Positions 47,973-57,048 of a stretch of DNA of 64,000 bases are shown one piece after another. Within the stretch, counting starts at the first letter, position 1. Each line of letters begins with the position of its first letter. The notes below the pieces were generated by a model. That model was not told the DNA's origin and did not search any database. It saw only the letters and a list, made by a program, of their open reading frames with translations. Position numbers and translations under genes: made by a program. The stretch comes from an uncultured Shimia sp. (GTDB lineage: Bacteria > Pseudomonadota > Alphaproteobacteria > Rhodobacterales > Rhodobacteraceae), in the NCBI GenBank assembly GCA_937897325.1, contig CALCOY010000069.1, positions 33,039 through 97,038 of the forward strand, written 5' to 3'.

Positions 47973-49681
47973 GGCGTTTCCTCGACAAGTTTGGGATCGG
48001 CACAAGGTTCTCGTCCGTCGCCGCTTTGGTCTTTTGGTTTGGTGGGCAAGGTCAGGGTGAAACGCGCGCCTCGCTCCGGCAAGTTTTCCGCGGTCAATGT
48101 TCCATGCATCAAGTCTGCGAGATCACGGCAGATGGTCAGGCCAAGCCCTGACCCTTCATGCAAGCGATCCGGGCCCTCATTGATCTGGTAGAATCGCGCA
48201 AAAACCTGTTTGAGCTTGTTCGGCGGAATACCCGGCCCTGTGTCACTCACCATGACCGCGATGCGATCGGTGTTTTCTTCCATGACATCGACCTGCATCT
48301 CGACGTAGCCGGTTTCGGTGAACTTGACCGCGTTATCCAGCAGATTGATCACGATCTGCGACACGCGCATCGGATCCACCTCTACATGTTCTGGAAGCTC
48401 AAGACCGATCCAAACATCAGCGCTGACCGGTTTTGCGGATCTTTCGATCATTGCGACCAGAACGGATCGCCATTCATTGATAATGGAACGTGTTTCAACC
48501 TTTACAGGGTGAATGGTCAGGGCTTGGGTGTCCAGACGCGTGACGTCGATGACGTTGCTAAGCTCGGCAAACAGACGTTCCGAGGCGCGATAGCCGGTGG
48601 AGGCTTGCCGTTTGACCCGCTCGGTCACGTCGCCCCGTTCGATCAGTTGAAACATGCCCATGATCGCGTTGAGCGGTGTGCGTATCTCATGGCTCATCGT
48701 CGCCAGAAACCTCGAAGTGCCTTCACGGGCCCTGTGCGCCTCTTGCTCTGCGGCGCGTCGCACATCGACCTCGCGCGTAAGCGCCGCGTGGCTGTGCGCC
48801 AATTCACGAAGGGCGGTCATGCTGCGTGCATCCGCTCGGTTGGCCCGCTGCATGAGCTTTATGCTGAGCCAGAGGCCCATCAAAAGTCCGGCCATCAGCG
48901 CCGAAAAAATCTCAGGTGTCCATGCCCAATTCTTTTCAATCAAAGATGACCGAGGCACGAGTTCCACTGAAAGAGGTCGGGAAAAAACGTTAACCGCATT
49001 GCTAGCCAAGCTCTTCGCTCTGATCCGGTTTTCGAAGTCGTCGGCAACGAAAAGATCTATGTCATCCAATCTGATCCTTGCCGCCACATTCATCAGGAGG
49101 TTGTCTTCAAGCCCCGGTACGAGGATCGAGTTGATCCATGTCGAAGCATGAAAAACAACATTGATCGTGCCAATGAACTCATCGTCACGCAGCAACGGCA
49201 CAAAGATGATGAAACCGGGACCTGAACCGTCAACGAGGTCGATTACCTCTGACATTGTCGGCTCACCCGTATCTCGCGCCGTTTCCAATGCGTTCCGGCG
49301 CGAAGGGCTAAAATTCGCGATGTTGCGTCCGATGGCCCTGCTGTTGGTCGATGGCTCAACGTACCGGGCGACAAACTCTGCATCCCCGAAGCTCAGTGCG
49401 CGAAGTCCGGGAAATTCCCGCATGTAAGCTTTGGCCTGATCCGTAAATACACCTGCATCAAGACCGGTCTCCCGATCCCAATGACTGCCAAGATGAGACA
49501 TCGCTGACACACGCAATTCTATGTCGCGCTTCAGGGACACTGACGCATTCTGAACTTGTGTCCCGATGATGTCGGAAATCCTTTGGTCGCGCTCTGTGTC
49601 AAGGGTCCACCAGATCGCAGTGCTCAATGTCACGATCGTTAATGCGACAACCAAGCTGTCGAGGTATCTCCCGATCCGCAT
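47969..49681 (-). CDS. CHASE-domain sensor histidine kinase
   Basis: The 570-residue membrane kinase has a membrane segment at about 8-26 and a periplasmic CHASE domain (about 35-245, with FPGLRALSFGDAEFVARYVEP and the IGTINVVFHASTWI end). A second membrane segment follows (about 258-276), then HisKA with H331 in MSHEIRTPLN and HATPase_c with the N box LLDNAVKF, SDTGPGIP and GSGLGLTI. CHASE domains sense small extracellular ligands. I chose ATG 49681, which overlaps the stop of the upstream receiver gene by one base. It is flanked by two lone receivers, one on each side. Confidence 0.93.
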   Translation of the reverse strand: MRIGRYLDSLVVALTIVTLSTAIWWTLDTERDQRISDIIGTQVQNASVSLKRDIELRVSAMSHLGSHWDRETGLDAGVFTDQAKAYMREFPGLRALSFGDAEFVARYVEPSTNSRAIGRNIANFSPSRRNALETARDTGEPTMSEVIDLVDGSGPGFIIFVPLLRDDEFIGTINVVFHASTWINSILVPGLEDNLLMNVAARIRLDDIDLFVADDFENRIRAKSLASNAVNVFSRPLSVELVPRSSLIEKNWAWTPEIFSALMAGLLMGLWLSIKLMQRANRADARSMTALRELAHSHAALTREVDVRRAAEQEAHRAREGTSRFLATMSHEIRTPLNAIMGMFQLIERGDVTERVKRQASTGYRASERLFAELSNVIDVTRLDTQALTIHPVKVETRSIINEWRSVLVAMIERSAKPVSADVWIGLELPEHVEVDPMRVSQIVINLLDNAVKFTETGYVEMQVDVMEENTDRIAVMVSDTGPGIPPNKLKQVFARFYQINEGPDRLHEGSGLGLTICRDLADLMHGTLTAENLPERGARFTLTLPTKPKDQSGDGREPCADPKLVEETP

Positions 49682-50073
49682 CAGATAACGCCGTGCGGAA
49701 CGCGGATGCTTGTGTTCTGTTCTTCCACATAGCTCACCAAAGCGCTCAAATCTTCGAGGCGAACCGGTTTGCGCAGCACCCAATCAATGCAAGGCGCGAG
49801 GACTTTGTGCTCTCCATTTGGGAATGCGGAAGTGCCGGTGAGGAGGATCGTCATAATGCCAGGCTGAAACATCCCGGCATATTCAGAGACTGAGACTGTG
49901 TCCCCATCTGGAAGATGAAAGTCGATCAGCAGCAGGTCATAGTGGTCCGTTCGCATGCAGCGCATGGCGTCTTTGATTGTCGATGCGATCGTAACCTGGT
50001 GTCTTAGGTCTTCCAGATGATCGTGTAGGACGCTGACGAGCAAATCGTCATCTTCGACAACAAGACATTTCAA
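49681..50073 (-). CDS. Single-domain response regulator (upstream of the kinase)
   Basis: The 130-residue receiver domain has acidic E7-D8-D9-D10, phosphoacceptor D51 in LLIDFHLPDG, and Lys in VLRKPV. No DNA-binding or enzymatic domain follows. It is the first gene of the REC-kinase-REC operon, and its stop overlaps the kinase start. It differs clearly from the downstream receiver, so the two may compete for phosphate or act in sequence. Confidence 0.9.
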   Translation of the reverse strand: MKCLVVEDDDLLVSVLHDHLEDLRHQVTIASTIKDAMRCMRTDHYDLLLIDFHLPDGDTVSVSEYAGMFQPGIMTILLTGTSAFPNGEHKVLAPCIDWVLRKPVRLEDLSALVSYVEEQNTSIRVPHGVI

Positions 50074-50152
50074 CCTGACAACTCCCGCGTCCGTCTTGGT
50101 CGCGGTTGTTACCCATAATTGTTGATATTCTCTTAAGCGTTAAGAGGATGTC

Positions 50153-50779
50153 TCAATCCTTAAAATTTCGGCTGGCCTTGATTTGATCCCACGCCCAGAC
50201 AACTTCCTGAAGCTGTTCTTCCTGGCTTCGATCTCCCCCATTCATGTCTGGATGCAGTACTTTGATCAGCGACTTGTAGGCCTTGCGAACCTCTGATTTG
50301 GTCCAGTCCGCCTTGGCCTCCAGAATGTCGATCGCCCGCTTCTCGGTCGGCGGAAGCTTTCGCCCGCCTGCTTCGGCCCGGCCCGGATTGCGTGTCCCAT
50401 TCGCACCGAGGATCTGATGCGGATCTTCAATGCCCAAACGAGCCCAAGCGCGTGCTTCGGGGTCCCCCATTGGCTTGGTTTCACGCTCCCAAACTTTGTC
50501 TTTGGAACGCTGCGCGTTCATTTCCGCTTCAGTGGTGCCATCGAAGAAGTTCCACTTGAGATTGTACTCACGCACATGCGTCTGACAAAACCAATAAAAG
50601 TCATCAAGCACGTCCGGCGCTTTGGGCGCCCGAAACTTACCGGGTTTGTTGCAGCCTGGATAATCGCAGATCCGCGTCGATGTCTCGGACTCTCCTGACA
50701 TGCCGCGACGACCTCTGGGAGTTTTCTTCTTGGATGACGAAACAGATATGTCAAAACCGAACGGGTCTGGCTTGGGCAT
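50153..50779 (-). CDS. J-domain (DnaJ-type) protein
   Basis: The 208-residue protein has a C-terminal J domain (about 145-205) with the essential HPD motif in LIKVLHPDMNGGD, and a helix rich in basic residues before it. The N-terminal part has a possible metal-binding pattern, CDYPGCNKPG with a later CQTH. J proteins stimulate Hsp70 ATPase, so this should be a specialised DnaK partner. It is transcribed divergently from bolA, a pairing common in alphaproteobacteria. Client proteins are unknown. Confidence 0.88.
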   Translation of the reverse strand: MPKPDPFGFDISVSSSKKKTPRGRRGMSGESETSTRICDYPGCNKPGKFRAPKAPDVLDDFYWFCQTHVREYNLKWNFFDGTTEAEMNAQRSKDKVWERETKPMGDPEARAWARLGIEDPHQILGANGTRNPGRAEAGGRKLPPTEKRAIDILEAKADWTKSEVRKAYKSLIKVLHPDMNGGDRSQEEQLQEVVWAWDQIKASRNFKD

Positions 50780-50853
50780 GGATGGGTCCTTCTCGACTCA
50801 GGCGCTCAAGTTTAGACTTTGCAGACAGAGTTTGAAGGGGGCTTTTGAAAAAA

Positions 50854-51111
50854 ATGCGCGTGGCTGATGAGATTGAGCAGAAATTGCGGGCGGCGTTTGA
50901 TCCTGTGGAGTTGAAGGTTGTTGACGACTCCGCTTCACATGTGGGTCATTCCGGGGCGCCCGAGGGTGGTCAAAGCCACTTCAATGTGCGCATCAAATCC
51001 TCTGAATTTTCTGGCAAATCTCGCATCGCGAAACACCGGGCGATTCACAGCGCATTGGGCCCTGATCTAATTGGGCGGATTCACGCACTCTCCCTTGATG
51101 TTTCGGATTAA
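50854..51111 (+). CDS. BolA family protein
   Basis: The 85-residue protein has the BolA fold with LRAAFDPVELKVVDDSASHVGH, SHFNVRI and the C-terminal KHRAIHSALG, with the conserved His residues that bind Fe-S clusters together with monothiol glutaredoxins. I chose ATG 50854. A TTG three codons earlier is too close to the GAAGGGG ribosome binding site. It is divergent from the J-domain gene and convergent with the DUF4177 gene, nine bases away. Confidence 0.88.
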   Translation: MRVADEIEQKLRAAFDPVELKVVDDSASHVGHSGAPEGGQSHFNVRIKSSEFSGKSRIAKHRAIHSALGPDLIGRIHALSLDVSD

Positions 51112-51120
51112 GAGTGCCCA

Positions 51121-51435
51121 TCAATCTTTTGGAAAGATGTCTGTTTTCCTCTCCGCCAAAAGCTGCAGGCTGTCTTTTTGAGTATCCGCACGCTGCTGAG
51201 CAGGTTTCAGCCTTCGGAAAATCAACAGATTGCGCCATTCGGTTGTCGAACCGGTCAGACCGGCCCGTTCGATAGAAGGCAGCGTTTCTGCGCGCTGATA
51301 CTCCCAACCCTCAGCCGACATCTCGTTCACAAGCTCCTGAATTGCCAAGGCAAACCGTTCTTCTCCGGTTTTGACACCCTTAGCTTTGATCCCTTTGTTC
51401 GGAGCCGGAACCACCTTGTATTCGTACGTTGACAT
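51121..51435 (-). CDS. DUF4177 protein
   Basis: The 104-residue protein has the short DUF4177 pattern: an N-terminal strand YEYKVVPAP, a central NEMSAEGWEYQRAETLP and a strand WRNLLIFRR. A polar C-terminal tail of about 25 residues follows. The family is of unknown function. It stands alone, convergent with bolA, and marks the left border of the polysaccharide island. Confidence 0.82.
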   Translation of the reverse strand: MSTYEYKVVPAPNKGIKAKGVKTGEERFALAIQELVNEMSAEGWEYQRAETLPSIERAGLTGSTTEWRNLLIFRRLKPAQQRADTQKDSLQLLAERKTDIFPKD

Positions 51436-51640
51436 TGCTGCTGCCCAATTAATTTGCGCTCATATAGCAAGGCCAATCACCGGGTAAAAGGGCATCCGGG
51501 GGCCCATGTCGGTATCGCGTCGGTTTAACGTCAGTGTTCTGAACCGATACACGGCTTTCTTGTTAAGTGTTCTTGGCTTTCTGGCTTTCGACGAATGTGG
51601 TGACGTTCATCTCCATGTCGCAAATCACAAGGGCGAGCAT
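51436..51640. other. Intergenic stretch at the left island border
   Basis: About 200 bases separate the DUF4177 gene from the broken glycosyltransferase. No gene, repeat or attachment site was seen. The short frames present overlap the remnant and lack start signals. Confidence 0.5.
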
Positions 51641-52225
51641 CTAAGCCACTGTGCGTTTGCGATCCGTCGTAGGGCTTGGGTTGCACATGTAGTTCACGAG
51701 ACGTTCGAGTTCGCGGTCCCAATTCAGCCCGGCAACGGTTTGCAAAGCCCCTTCAATGACCCGCTGCCTGAGCACATCGTCTTGCGCCGCTGTCACGATC
51801 CGTTCAGTGACGGCAGAGACGGTCGAGTCACACAGAAAAGCGTTCACTTCGTTCTTGAGTAGCCAGCTTGTGCCTTCATTGTAGTTTGTCACAGTCGCAC
51901 AACCGCAGGTCATATACTCGAACGGCTGGTAGGAGGGGTGCGGCGTATATATAATTACGAGGTCTGAGTGAGAGTGCCGATACAATTTGGCCACCGCGCT
52001 GATGCTGGGCAACAAACCGTGATTTTGCAGCACCTTTTCCAGACCGTAATCCGCCTCTTGGAACGGATGACCGGCAGGTACGATCGAGATGTCGTCACCC
52101 AGCGTTGCCTTGTCCGGTTCTGAGATGCCACGCTCTGCACAAAGGATGGTGTCACGCGGGAAGCGATGATGTTTGAACGGCGATCGGGGCTGAACTCTCG
52201 ATCTCAAAACCATCATCCTTGCCAA
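51641..52225 (-). pseudogene. Glycosyltransferase C-terminal fragment (WsaF-like/GT4), 5' end lost
   Basis: The frame encodes about 190 residues matching the C-terminal nucleotide-sugar-binding half of a glycosyltransferase: LPSISAVAKLYRHSHSDLV, YTPHPSYQPFEYMTCGCATV, then NYNEGTSWLLKNEVNAF. This resembles rhamnosyltransferases of the WsaF type. The N-terminal half of the enzyme is missing; a different frame at 52152-52367 may be its decayed remains. No ribosome binding site supports a start. It is best read as a frameshifted and truncated gene, at the downstream end of the minus-strand polysaccharide cluster. Confidence 0.7.
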
Positions 52226-52495
52226 CTACCATGGATAACGCAACAGTCCCCAAAAACATCGTAGAGTGGAACCATGGCGGGATCAAGAGGCGCATCAGAT
52301 CGATAATGGAGTTCAAAGCAATCACATTGGCAGCGGCGACTTTGGACGGTATCGAGACGGCCCGCACGATCAGAAAAGGACAACTGGGCGAAGTCTGCCC
52401 GTTCGAAATCTTCGCAGGCCTTGCTGCCTGAACCGAAACATCCTCAGTTTGCTCTCATGGACACTGAAATGTTGCGACAGAACCGAATAAAGCCT
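52226..52495 (-). other. Decayed stretch behind the methyltransferase gene
   Basis: About 270 bases without an intact gene. A minus-strand frame at 52152-52367 could be the N-terminal remains of the glycosyltransferase fragment, in another frame. No terminator was seen. Confidence 0.4.
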
Positions 52496-53959
52496 CTACC
52501 TTTTTCGTGCCACCATGGTGATAAACTGGCCAGTTTTTTCCGTTTCGACTGGTGCCTTGCCCTCCGACAGGAGAATTTGCTTGCCATCAGTAAAGTCATA
52601 GATGTCCTGTCCTCCCCAATTCTCCATGCTCAGACCCGTCTCCCTCAGCATCTCTGTCAATTCTTCGAGCGTATAGTGCCGAATGTGAAATTTGTGACGA
52701 TCCGGCTGAAAGGGAAAGAGCGTCTGGTTGGGGCTGGACAAAATGAGCGTCCCGCCGGGCTTTAGAGCTTGGGCCAGCGCCTTCAAAAAAGTCCGGCCAT
52801 CTTCGACGTGTTCCAAGCTTTCCAAGGCAAAAATGAAATCAAATATGTCGGGGGCCAGCGTGAAGGGCCATGATTTGACCGCATAAAGTGTAGATGCTGT
52901 ACTGTAATGGTCGTTTGCGTAGTCGATTGCGTCGGCCGAGCGGTCAATCCCAATCACCGTGTGGCCGCGTTCCGCGATCATGGCTGACCCATAGCCAGTA
53001 CCGCAAAAGATGTCCGCCCCACGGAGCGAGCCTTTCAAGTGATCCAGTCCAAACGCATAGCGCGCACTGTGATCGGCACGGATACCCGACATGTCCGGCG
53101 CCACCTGACGTTCGCCCGAATGAAGGTCCCCCTCATCTTTGGATGGTGGTACGACAGAGCCAGCTGTGTTGCTTAGTGAAACGCCTGCCGAACGGCGCAT
53201 TTTCGCATTGGTCCGGCCTAGATGCACGATAAATTCGTGCCCGTAGATCGTGGGACCTTTACAAATCTCTAGTGCGATCAACTCCAACGCATTCAGATCT
53301 TTGATGATCTCACTGAACGAGTCAGGCGTGAAAACCCAAACGTGGCTGTCTACATAGTCGCCAGCATGCCAGCGGTCGATAAAGCCATTTAGGCCCGCAA
53401 TCTCGGGCAAAACCCGCGAAAACCGGTCTGGCGTTGGATCGTCAAACCAGCAATTGTTACCATCCACACGCACTCCGTAGCGCCGTTGATCGATGACGTG
53501 GCGCAAGCCCGGACGAGGTGCGTTTGTCGACCAGGCCTCCAGAACATCGCCCAGGGTAGAGACGGGCCGATGCAGGTCGAATGTCTTTTGTTTGTAGGGC
53601 ACAGCCAAAGAGATATGACCGCCCGGCGTAAGAACGTCCGTCAGTTGATTCAGCCAGGCCACCATGTTGGGCACATGCTCGATCACGTGGGAGGCCGTCA
53701 CCAACTCCACCGGGTACCAGTCTTTCAAGCTGGGCTTAAGGGGACCGCTTTCCCAAATGTAGCTGACGTCGACCAGTTTATCGACGACCTGAGGGGCAAC
53801 GCCGGCATAGTGCTCTTTCAGTTCTGGCGTGGTGAGCCTGTCGACATACCGAACCCGATCGGCTGCTTGGGGTATTGAGGGGGACGCCAAAGCACCGATT
53901 TCAATTATTTTTTCGATCTCAGGGCGAAAATACGTTAGCAAATCCGATTGGCGTGTCAT
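52496..53959 (-). CDS. Protein with two tandem SAM-dependent methyltransferase domains
   Basis: The 487-residue protein carries two class I methyltransferase units. The first (about 1-235) has a reduced motif I (KIIEIGALAS) and the post-motif block LVTASHVIEHVPNMVAWLNQ with LTPGGHISLAVP. The second (about 290-480) has a full SAM loop DIFCGTGYGSAMIAERGH, acidic GIDRS, ALESLEHVEDG and LKPGGTLILSSPN. The layout suggests one degenerate or regulatory and one active domain. It lies in the polysaccharide island, so a sugar or glycan is the likely substrate. The 107-base gap to the upstream 993-residue gene fits one transcript. Confidence 0.88.
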   Translation of the reverse strand: MTRQSDLLTYFRPEIEKIIEIGALASPSIPQAADRVRYVDRLTTPELKEHYAGVAPQVVDKLVDVSYIWESGPLKPSLKDWYPVELVTASHVIEHVPNMVAWLNQLTDVLTPGGHISLAVPYKQKTFDLHRPVSTLGDVLEAWSTNAPRPGLRHVIDQRRYGVRVDGNNCWFDDPTPDRFSRVLPEIAGLNGFIDRWHAGDYVDSHVWVFTPDSFSEIIKDLNALELIALEICKGPTIYGHEFIVHLGRTNAKMRRSAGVSLSNTAGSVVPPSKDEGDLHSGERQVAPDMSGIRADHSARYAFGLDHLKGSLRGADIFCGTGYGSAMIAERGHTVIGIDRSADAIDYANDHYSTASTLYAVKSWPFTLAPDIFDFIFALESLEHVEDGRTFLKALAQALKPGGTLILSSPNQTLFPFQPDRHKFHIRHYTLEELTEMLRETGLSMENWGGQDIYDFTDGKQILLSEGKAPVETEKTGQFITMVARKR

Positions 53960-54066
53960 ACCGCTAGGTCCTCGGTCGGATTGATGGATGGGACGCAGAT
54001 CGATTGTCTACCACCTGGGCAGGAAAAGAGATGGCTGCGGCGACGCATGGGCTCTGGCTCATGTTT

Positions 54067-57048
54067 TCACCAGATAAGTGCTCCCGTCCCGTTGCTTGCC
54101 GCGCCTTCCCAAAGGTCTTTCTGCCGCTTCGTGAAATAGGCATCAAGTGTATCAGGCGCGGGTTTTGGATTGAATTCAAGAGGGTGCCGCGGATCGACCG
54201 GTGCTGCGGCAAAGATACCGCGCCCAACGGTGGCCGCTTGTCCAAAAATCCGTTCAATCGCATGGGCCGTTTCGCCATCGTTTCCTCCACTTTCAGGGGC
54301 AAAGTGAGCCAAACTCAGCTGCGCAAGTGGCCGCAAACAGGATGGGCGCACCCAAAACATCGTCCCAGCGAAGAATGCGTCATCCCCGATCCCAACTTCC
54401 TGAGTCAGCATGTCAATGAAATCGCTGTCCGAGTTGAAAGGGTATCTGTGCAAGTCCAAAAGCAGGGGCTTGGGGCCAATCATGTTCAGATCGGGTTTGG
54501 TCCGAAAGGCTTCTATGATTGTCTTCGTCCGCTCTGTGCTGCCCAAAAGCGCGCTGATCGCTTCACGACGCCATATTGCGCCAAACCCCGGCACGAGGCG
54601 GTCAGCCCGGAAGTACCCCCGTTTGGTTTGTACTTTTAGCAGTGCATCGTAATCCTTCTCAAGAATGGCGGGAAGTAGGTCAATGAAAGGACCGATATCG
54701 CGACCTCGATTTGCCACCTCGTAGAATTGTGCGTCTGGCGTTGTTTTAAGGACCATCTCCTTAATCCGCTCACTGCCCCAATCTGGTAGGGTTACAATGA
54801 GATCGAATGGCTCATCTATTTGATCTAGACTTTCGAGAATTTCAGGGACAAGATCGGTATAGTAGAGATGAGCAACAACACATATTTTGCGTCTTCTCGT
54901 CTTGAGCGCTTTGCGTGTCTCGGCAATTCTCAAATCCCGCTGCTCAATGGCGTTGTCGTTCAATTCTAGAGGCGGCGATTGTGCTGGTCCCGTCAGTTTC
55001 AGGGCAGCATCCTTAAGGGCGGAAAGGATATCTTCCTGTGGCGACGCAGGAATCGCTTTCTGCGGTGATCGCAGCTCGTCTATTCCATTCTGAGAAAAAT
55101 GTTCAATTGGATCAATACCAGCCTCTTTCACGTCCGCGTGTGCTTCTAGATAGTAAACCGGATCGACAAAACGTCCGACTTGTATCAGTTTTGAGCGCCG
55201 CTCAGGCACGTCCCAACTTTTCTCCAGCCAGTCAACAAAGACTTCATCTAATTGCTCAGAAACGTGCTTCATCAGTCGCCGGAATGTGTAACGATATTTC
55301 ATCATGGCGGCATCGTTGACAAGCGGCTTGGCAAGAAACTCTGTGCTGTGAACAGCAATATCAGCCACCTGCAAAAGCCTATTAAATATTTCACCTGAGG
55401 TTTTTGGAGAAATTATCTTATTGGGAGAGCGACCTTCCGAAAGACCTGATACACAATAGTGTTGGATAGGGTCCACCTGCGCCAACTTCACGTCTGGATA
55501 TCGATCGTAATAGTACGATTCATTCACCAATTGACCAATCTCTATCACTTCACGAATGCTGTCATCACTCCCACCTCTAGCACTCAACCATTCAACTGTT
55601 CTTTGCGAGATCCAATAACTTCTAAGAGCTTTAGCAATCTGTTGATAAGCCTGTGACTTTCTCATCAACGGGGTCAGTCGATTACTACCTCTTTCAATCC
55701 GATTTGGATCAATGATTTCTGCTTCTTCAGGACTAGACATGCCGTAAATCATCGCAGATCCGGTTGTCGCCAGACGTCTTGGTGCGCTAAGGTGCCAGAA
55801 ACCTCTGCAAAAGTCTGCGGGCGTCTCGCCTTTATCTTGGTACAGGTGATGGATTGAACTCAGCCGGGCGCAAAACTCAGATGGCTCCTTACGCACAGTG
55901 TCTGGCTGTAAATACCCGCCCAGCATGAAGCGTCTTAGAACTCCAATATTGGAAAGGTAGGTGTCTCGGTCAAAGCTATCGGATATTGCCTGATCAAGCG
56001 TTGGGAACAGATCTTTAGGTTTGTAGACCGCATCGCCAAGCACTGTTACAACTTTGTCGTAGTAGAGCGCTTCAAACCCGACCGAACTATTAACTGTGAC
56101 CACGAGATCGGATATCGAAAATAGCCGTGCATTGGAAATCGAAGTGGCTTCATCATACCAAAACACAGAGTCAGAATATTCCGTCAAACTGCGTCTTGCA
56201 AAAGAGTTGGCGAGGTTCGATCCGTCGCGATACCTCCCAGCTGGATGTGGTTTTATAATTGTGAAGTAGCCAGCCTTCGAAAGTTTTGGAACAACATCAA
56301 GCACAACATCGCGGAGTGTTTCATAAGGAGAAAATCTTAAAAGATTAGCGTCATCAAAGAGTTGCAATGGCAAATAAGCAATTTTTTTGTCAATCCGCTT
56401 GAGGGCTAAGCTTTCTGGTAAGGCTTCAAATTGCTGAGAGAAGGAGATATCAGACCGATCCTCTGAATACCCAAAAAGTGCCGCGTGCCGTGTTAGCGGG
56501 CGATCATCAACAATCTGGCTCAGTTCGTGGGATGTGAGCTTTGGGACCATTCCGGATCCGTTGGTTCCATAAGGATCCATTACGATTGAACTTAAAAAAG
56601 GTGGCCGTGTACAACCCAATTCCATCGCAACGCGTGTTATGGGTCGCTCATTGACAAATTGAGCGACAGCACCGTTTTCGCCCCAATGAACGATAACCTC
56701 GAATGGAAAGATCGTCCAAAGACGTTGGAGTAAGTCGACTTGATGCTTCGTGACTTCTCCTTTTCCGGCCATGAGATCAAGCCAGACCGCCAGCCCTTCG
56801 TTGACCCAGGGGGCACTAAGATATTGCTTTAAAGTGGCTTCTTCGCCCGGCGTCGGTCGAAGCAATCGCCCTTTGTGGGGGTCCAGATTTTCGCAACCGA
56901 TACGTTCAAATGTAGCATCATTAGAGAAAATGCGGACATCAAATTCCTTTGAGGTCAAAAGACTTGGAAGAAAATCTTTTGCAACATCCGAAAAATGAGT
57001 CAGTACGCCCCTAATTGGATGTGGTTCGATATATATCAAAACTCTCAT
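54067..57048 (-). CDS. 993-residue fusion: capsule-synthase-like domain, two YPDV repeats and RgpF domain
   Basis: The N-terminal domain (about 1-420) resembles capsule polysaccharide transferases, with HWGENGAV (121-128), IIKPHP (263-268) and DLVVTVNSSVGFEALYYDK (314-332). Two repeats follow at about 508-541 and 628-661, each with VxxxYYxxxxxDVxxAxxDPIxHxxxxGxxExRSP, a linker module often found in glycosyltransferases. The last part (about 720-970) matches rhamnan synthesis protein F (RgpF), with VANRGRDIGPFIDLLP and GDDAFFAGTMFWV. The start overlaps the upstream glycosyltransferase stop (ATGA). It probably builds a surface polysaccharide. Local base composition is more AT-rich than the core genes, suggesting transfer. 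Confidence 0.85.
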   Translation of the reverse strand: MRVLIYIEPHPIRGVLTHFSDVAKDFLPSLLTSKEFDVRIFSNDATFERIGCENLDPHKGRLLRPTPGEEATLKQYLSAPWVNEGLAVWLDLMAGKGEVTKHQVDLLQRLWTIFPFEVIVHWGENGAVAQFVNERPITRVAMELGCTRPPFLSSIVMDPYGTNGSGMVPKLTSHELSQIVDDRPLTRHAALFGYSEDRSDISFSQQFEALPESLALKRIDKKIAYLPLQLFDDANLLRFSPYETLRDVVLDVVPKLSKAGYFTIIKPHPAGRYRDGSNLANSFARRSLTEYSDSVFWYDEATSISNARLFSISDLVVTVNSSVGFEALYYDKVVTVLGDAVYKPKDLFPTLDQAISDSFDRDTYLSNIGVLRRFMLGGYLQPDTVRKEPSEFCARLSSIHHLYQDKGETPADFCRGFWHLSAPRRLATTGSAMIYGMSSPEEAEIIDPNRIERGSNRLTPLMRKSQAYQQIAKALRSYWISQRTVEWLSARGGSDDSIREVIEIGQLVNESYYYDRYPDVKLAQVDPIQHYCVSGLSEGRSPNKIISPKTSGEIFNRLLQVADIAVHSTEFLAKPLVNDAAMMKYRYTFRRLMKHVSEQLDEVFVDWLEKSWDVPERRSKLIQVGRFVDPVYYLEAHADVKEAGIDPIEHFSQNGIDELRSPQKAIPASPQEDILSALKDAALKLTGPAQSPPLELNDNAIEQRDLRIAETRKALKTRRRKICVVAHLYYTDLVPEILESLDQIDEPFDLIVTLPDWGSERIKEMVLKTTPDAQFYEVANRGRDIGPFIDLLPAILEKDYDALLKVQTKRGYFRADRLVPGFGAIWRREAISALLGSTERTKTIIEAFRTKPDLNMIGPKPLLLDLHRYPFNSDSDFIDMLTQEVGIGDDAFFAGTMFWVRPSCLRPLAQLSLAHFAPESGGNDGETAHAIERIFGQAATVGRGIFAAAPVDPRHPLEFNPKPAPDTLDAYFTKRQKDLWEGAASNGTGALIW

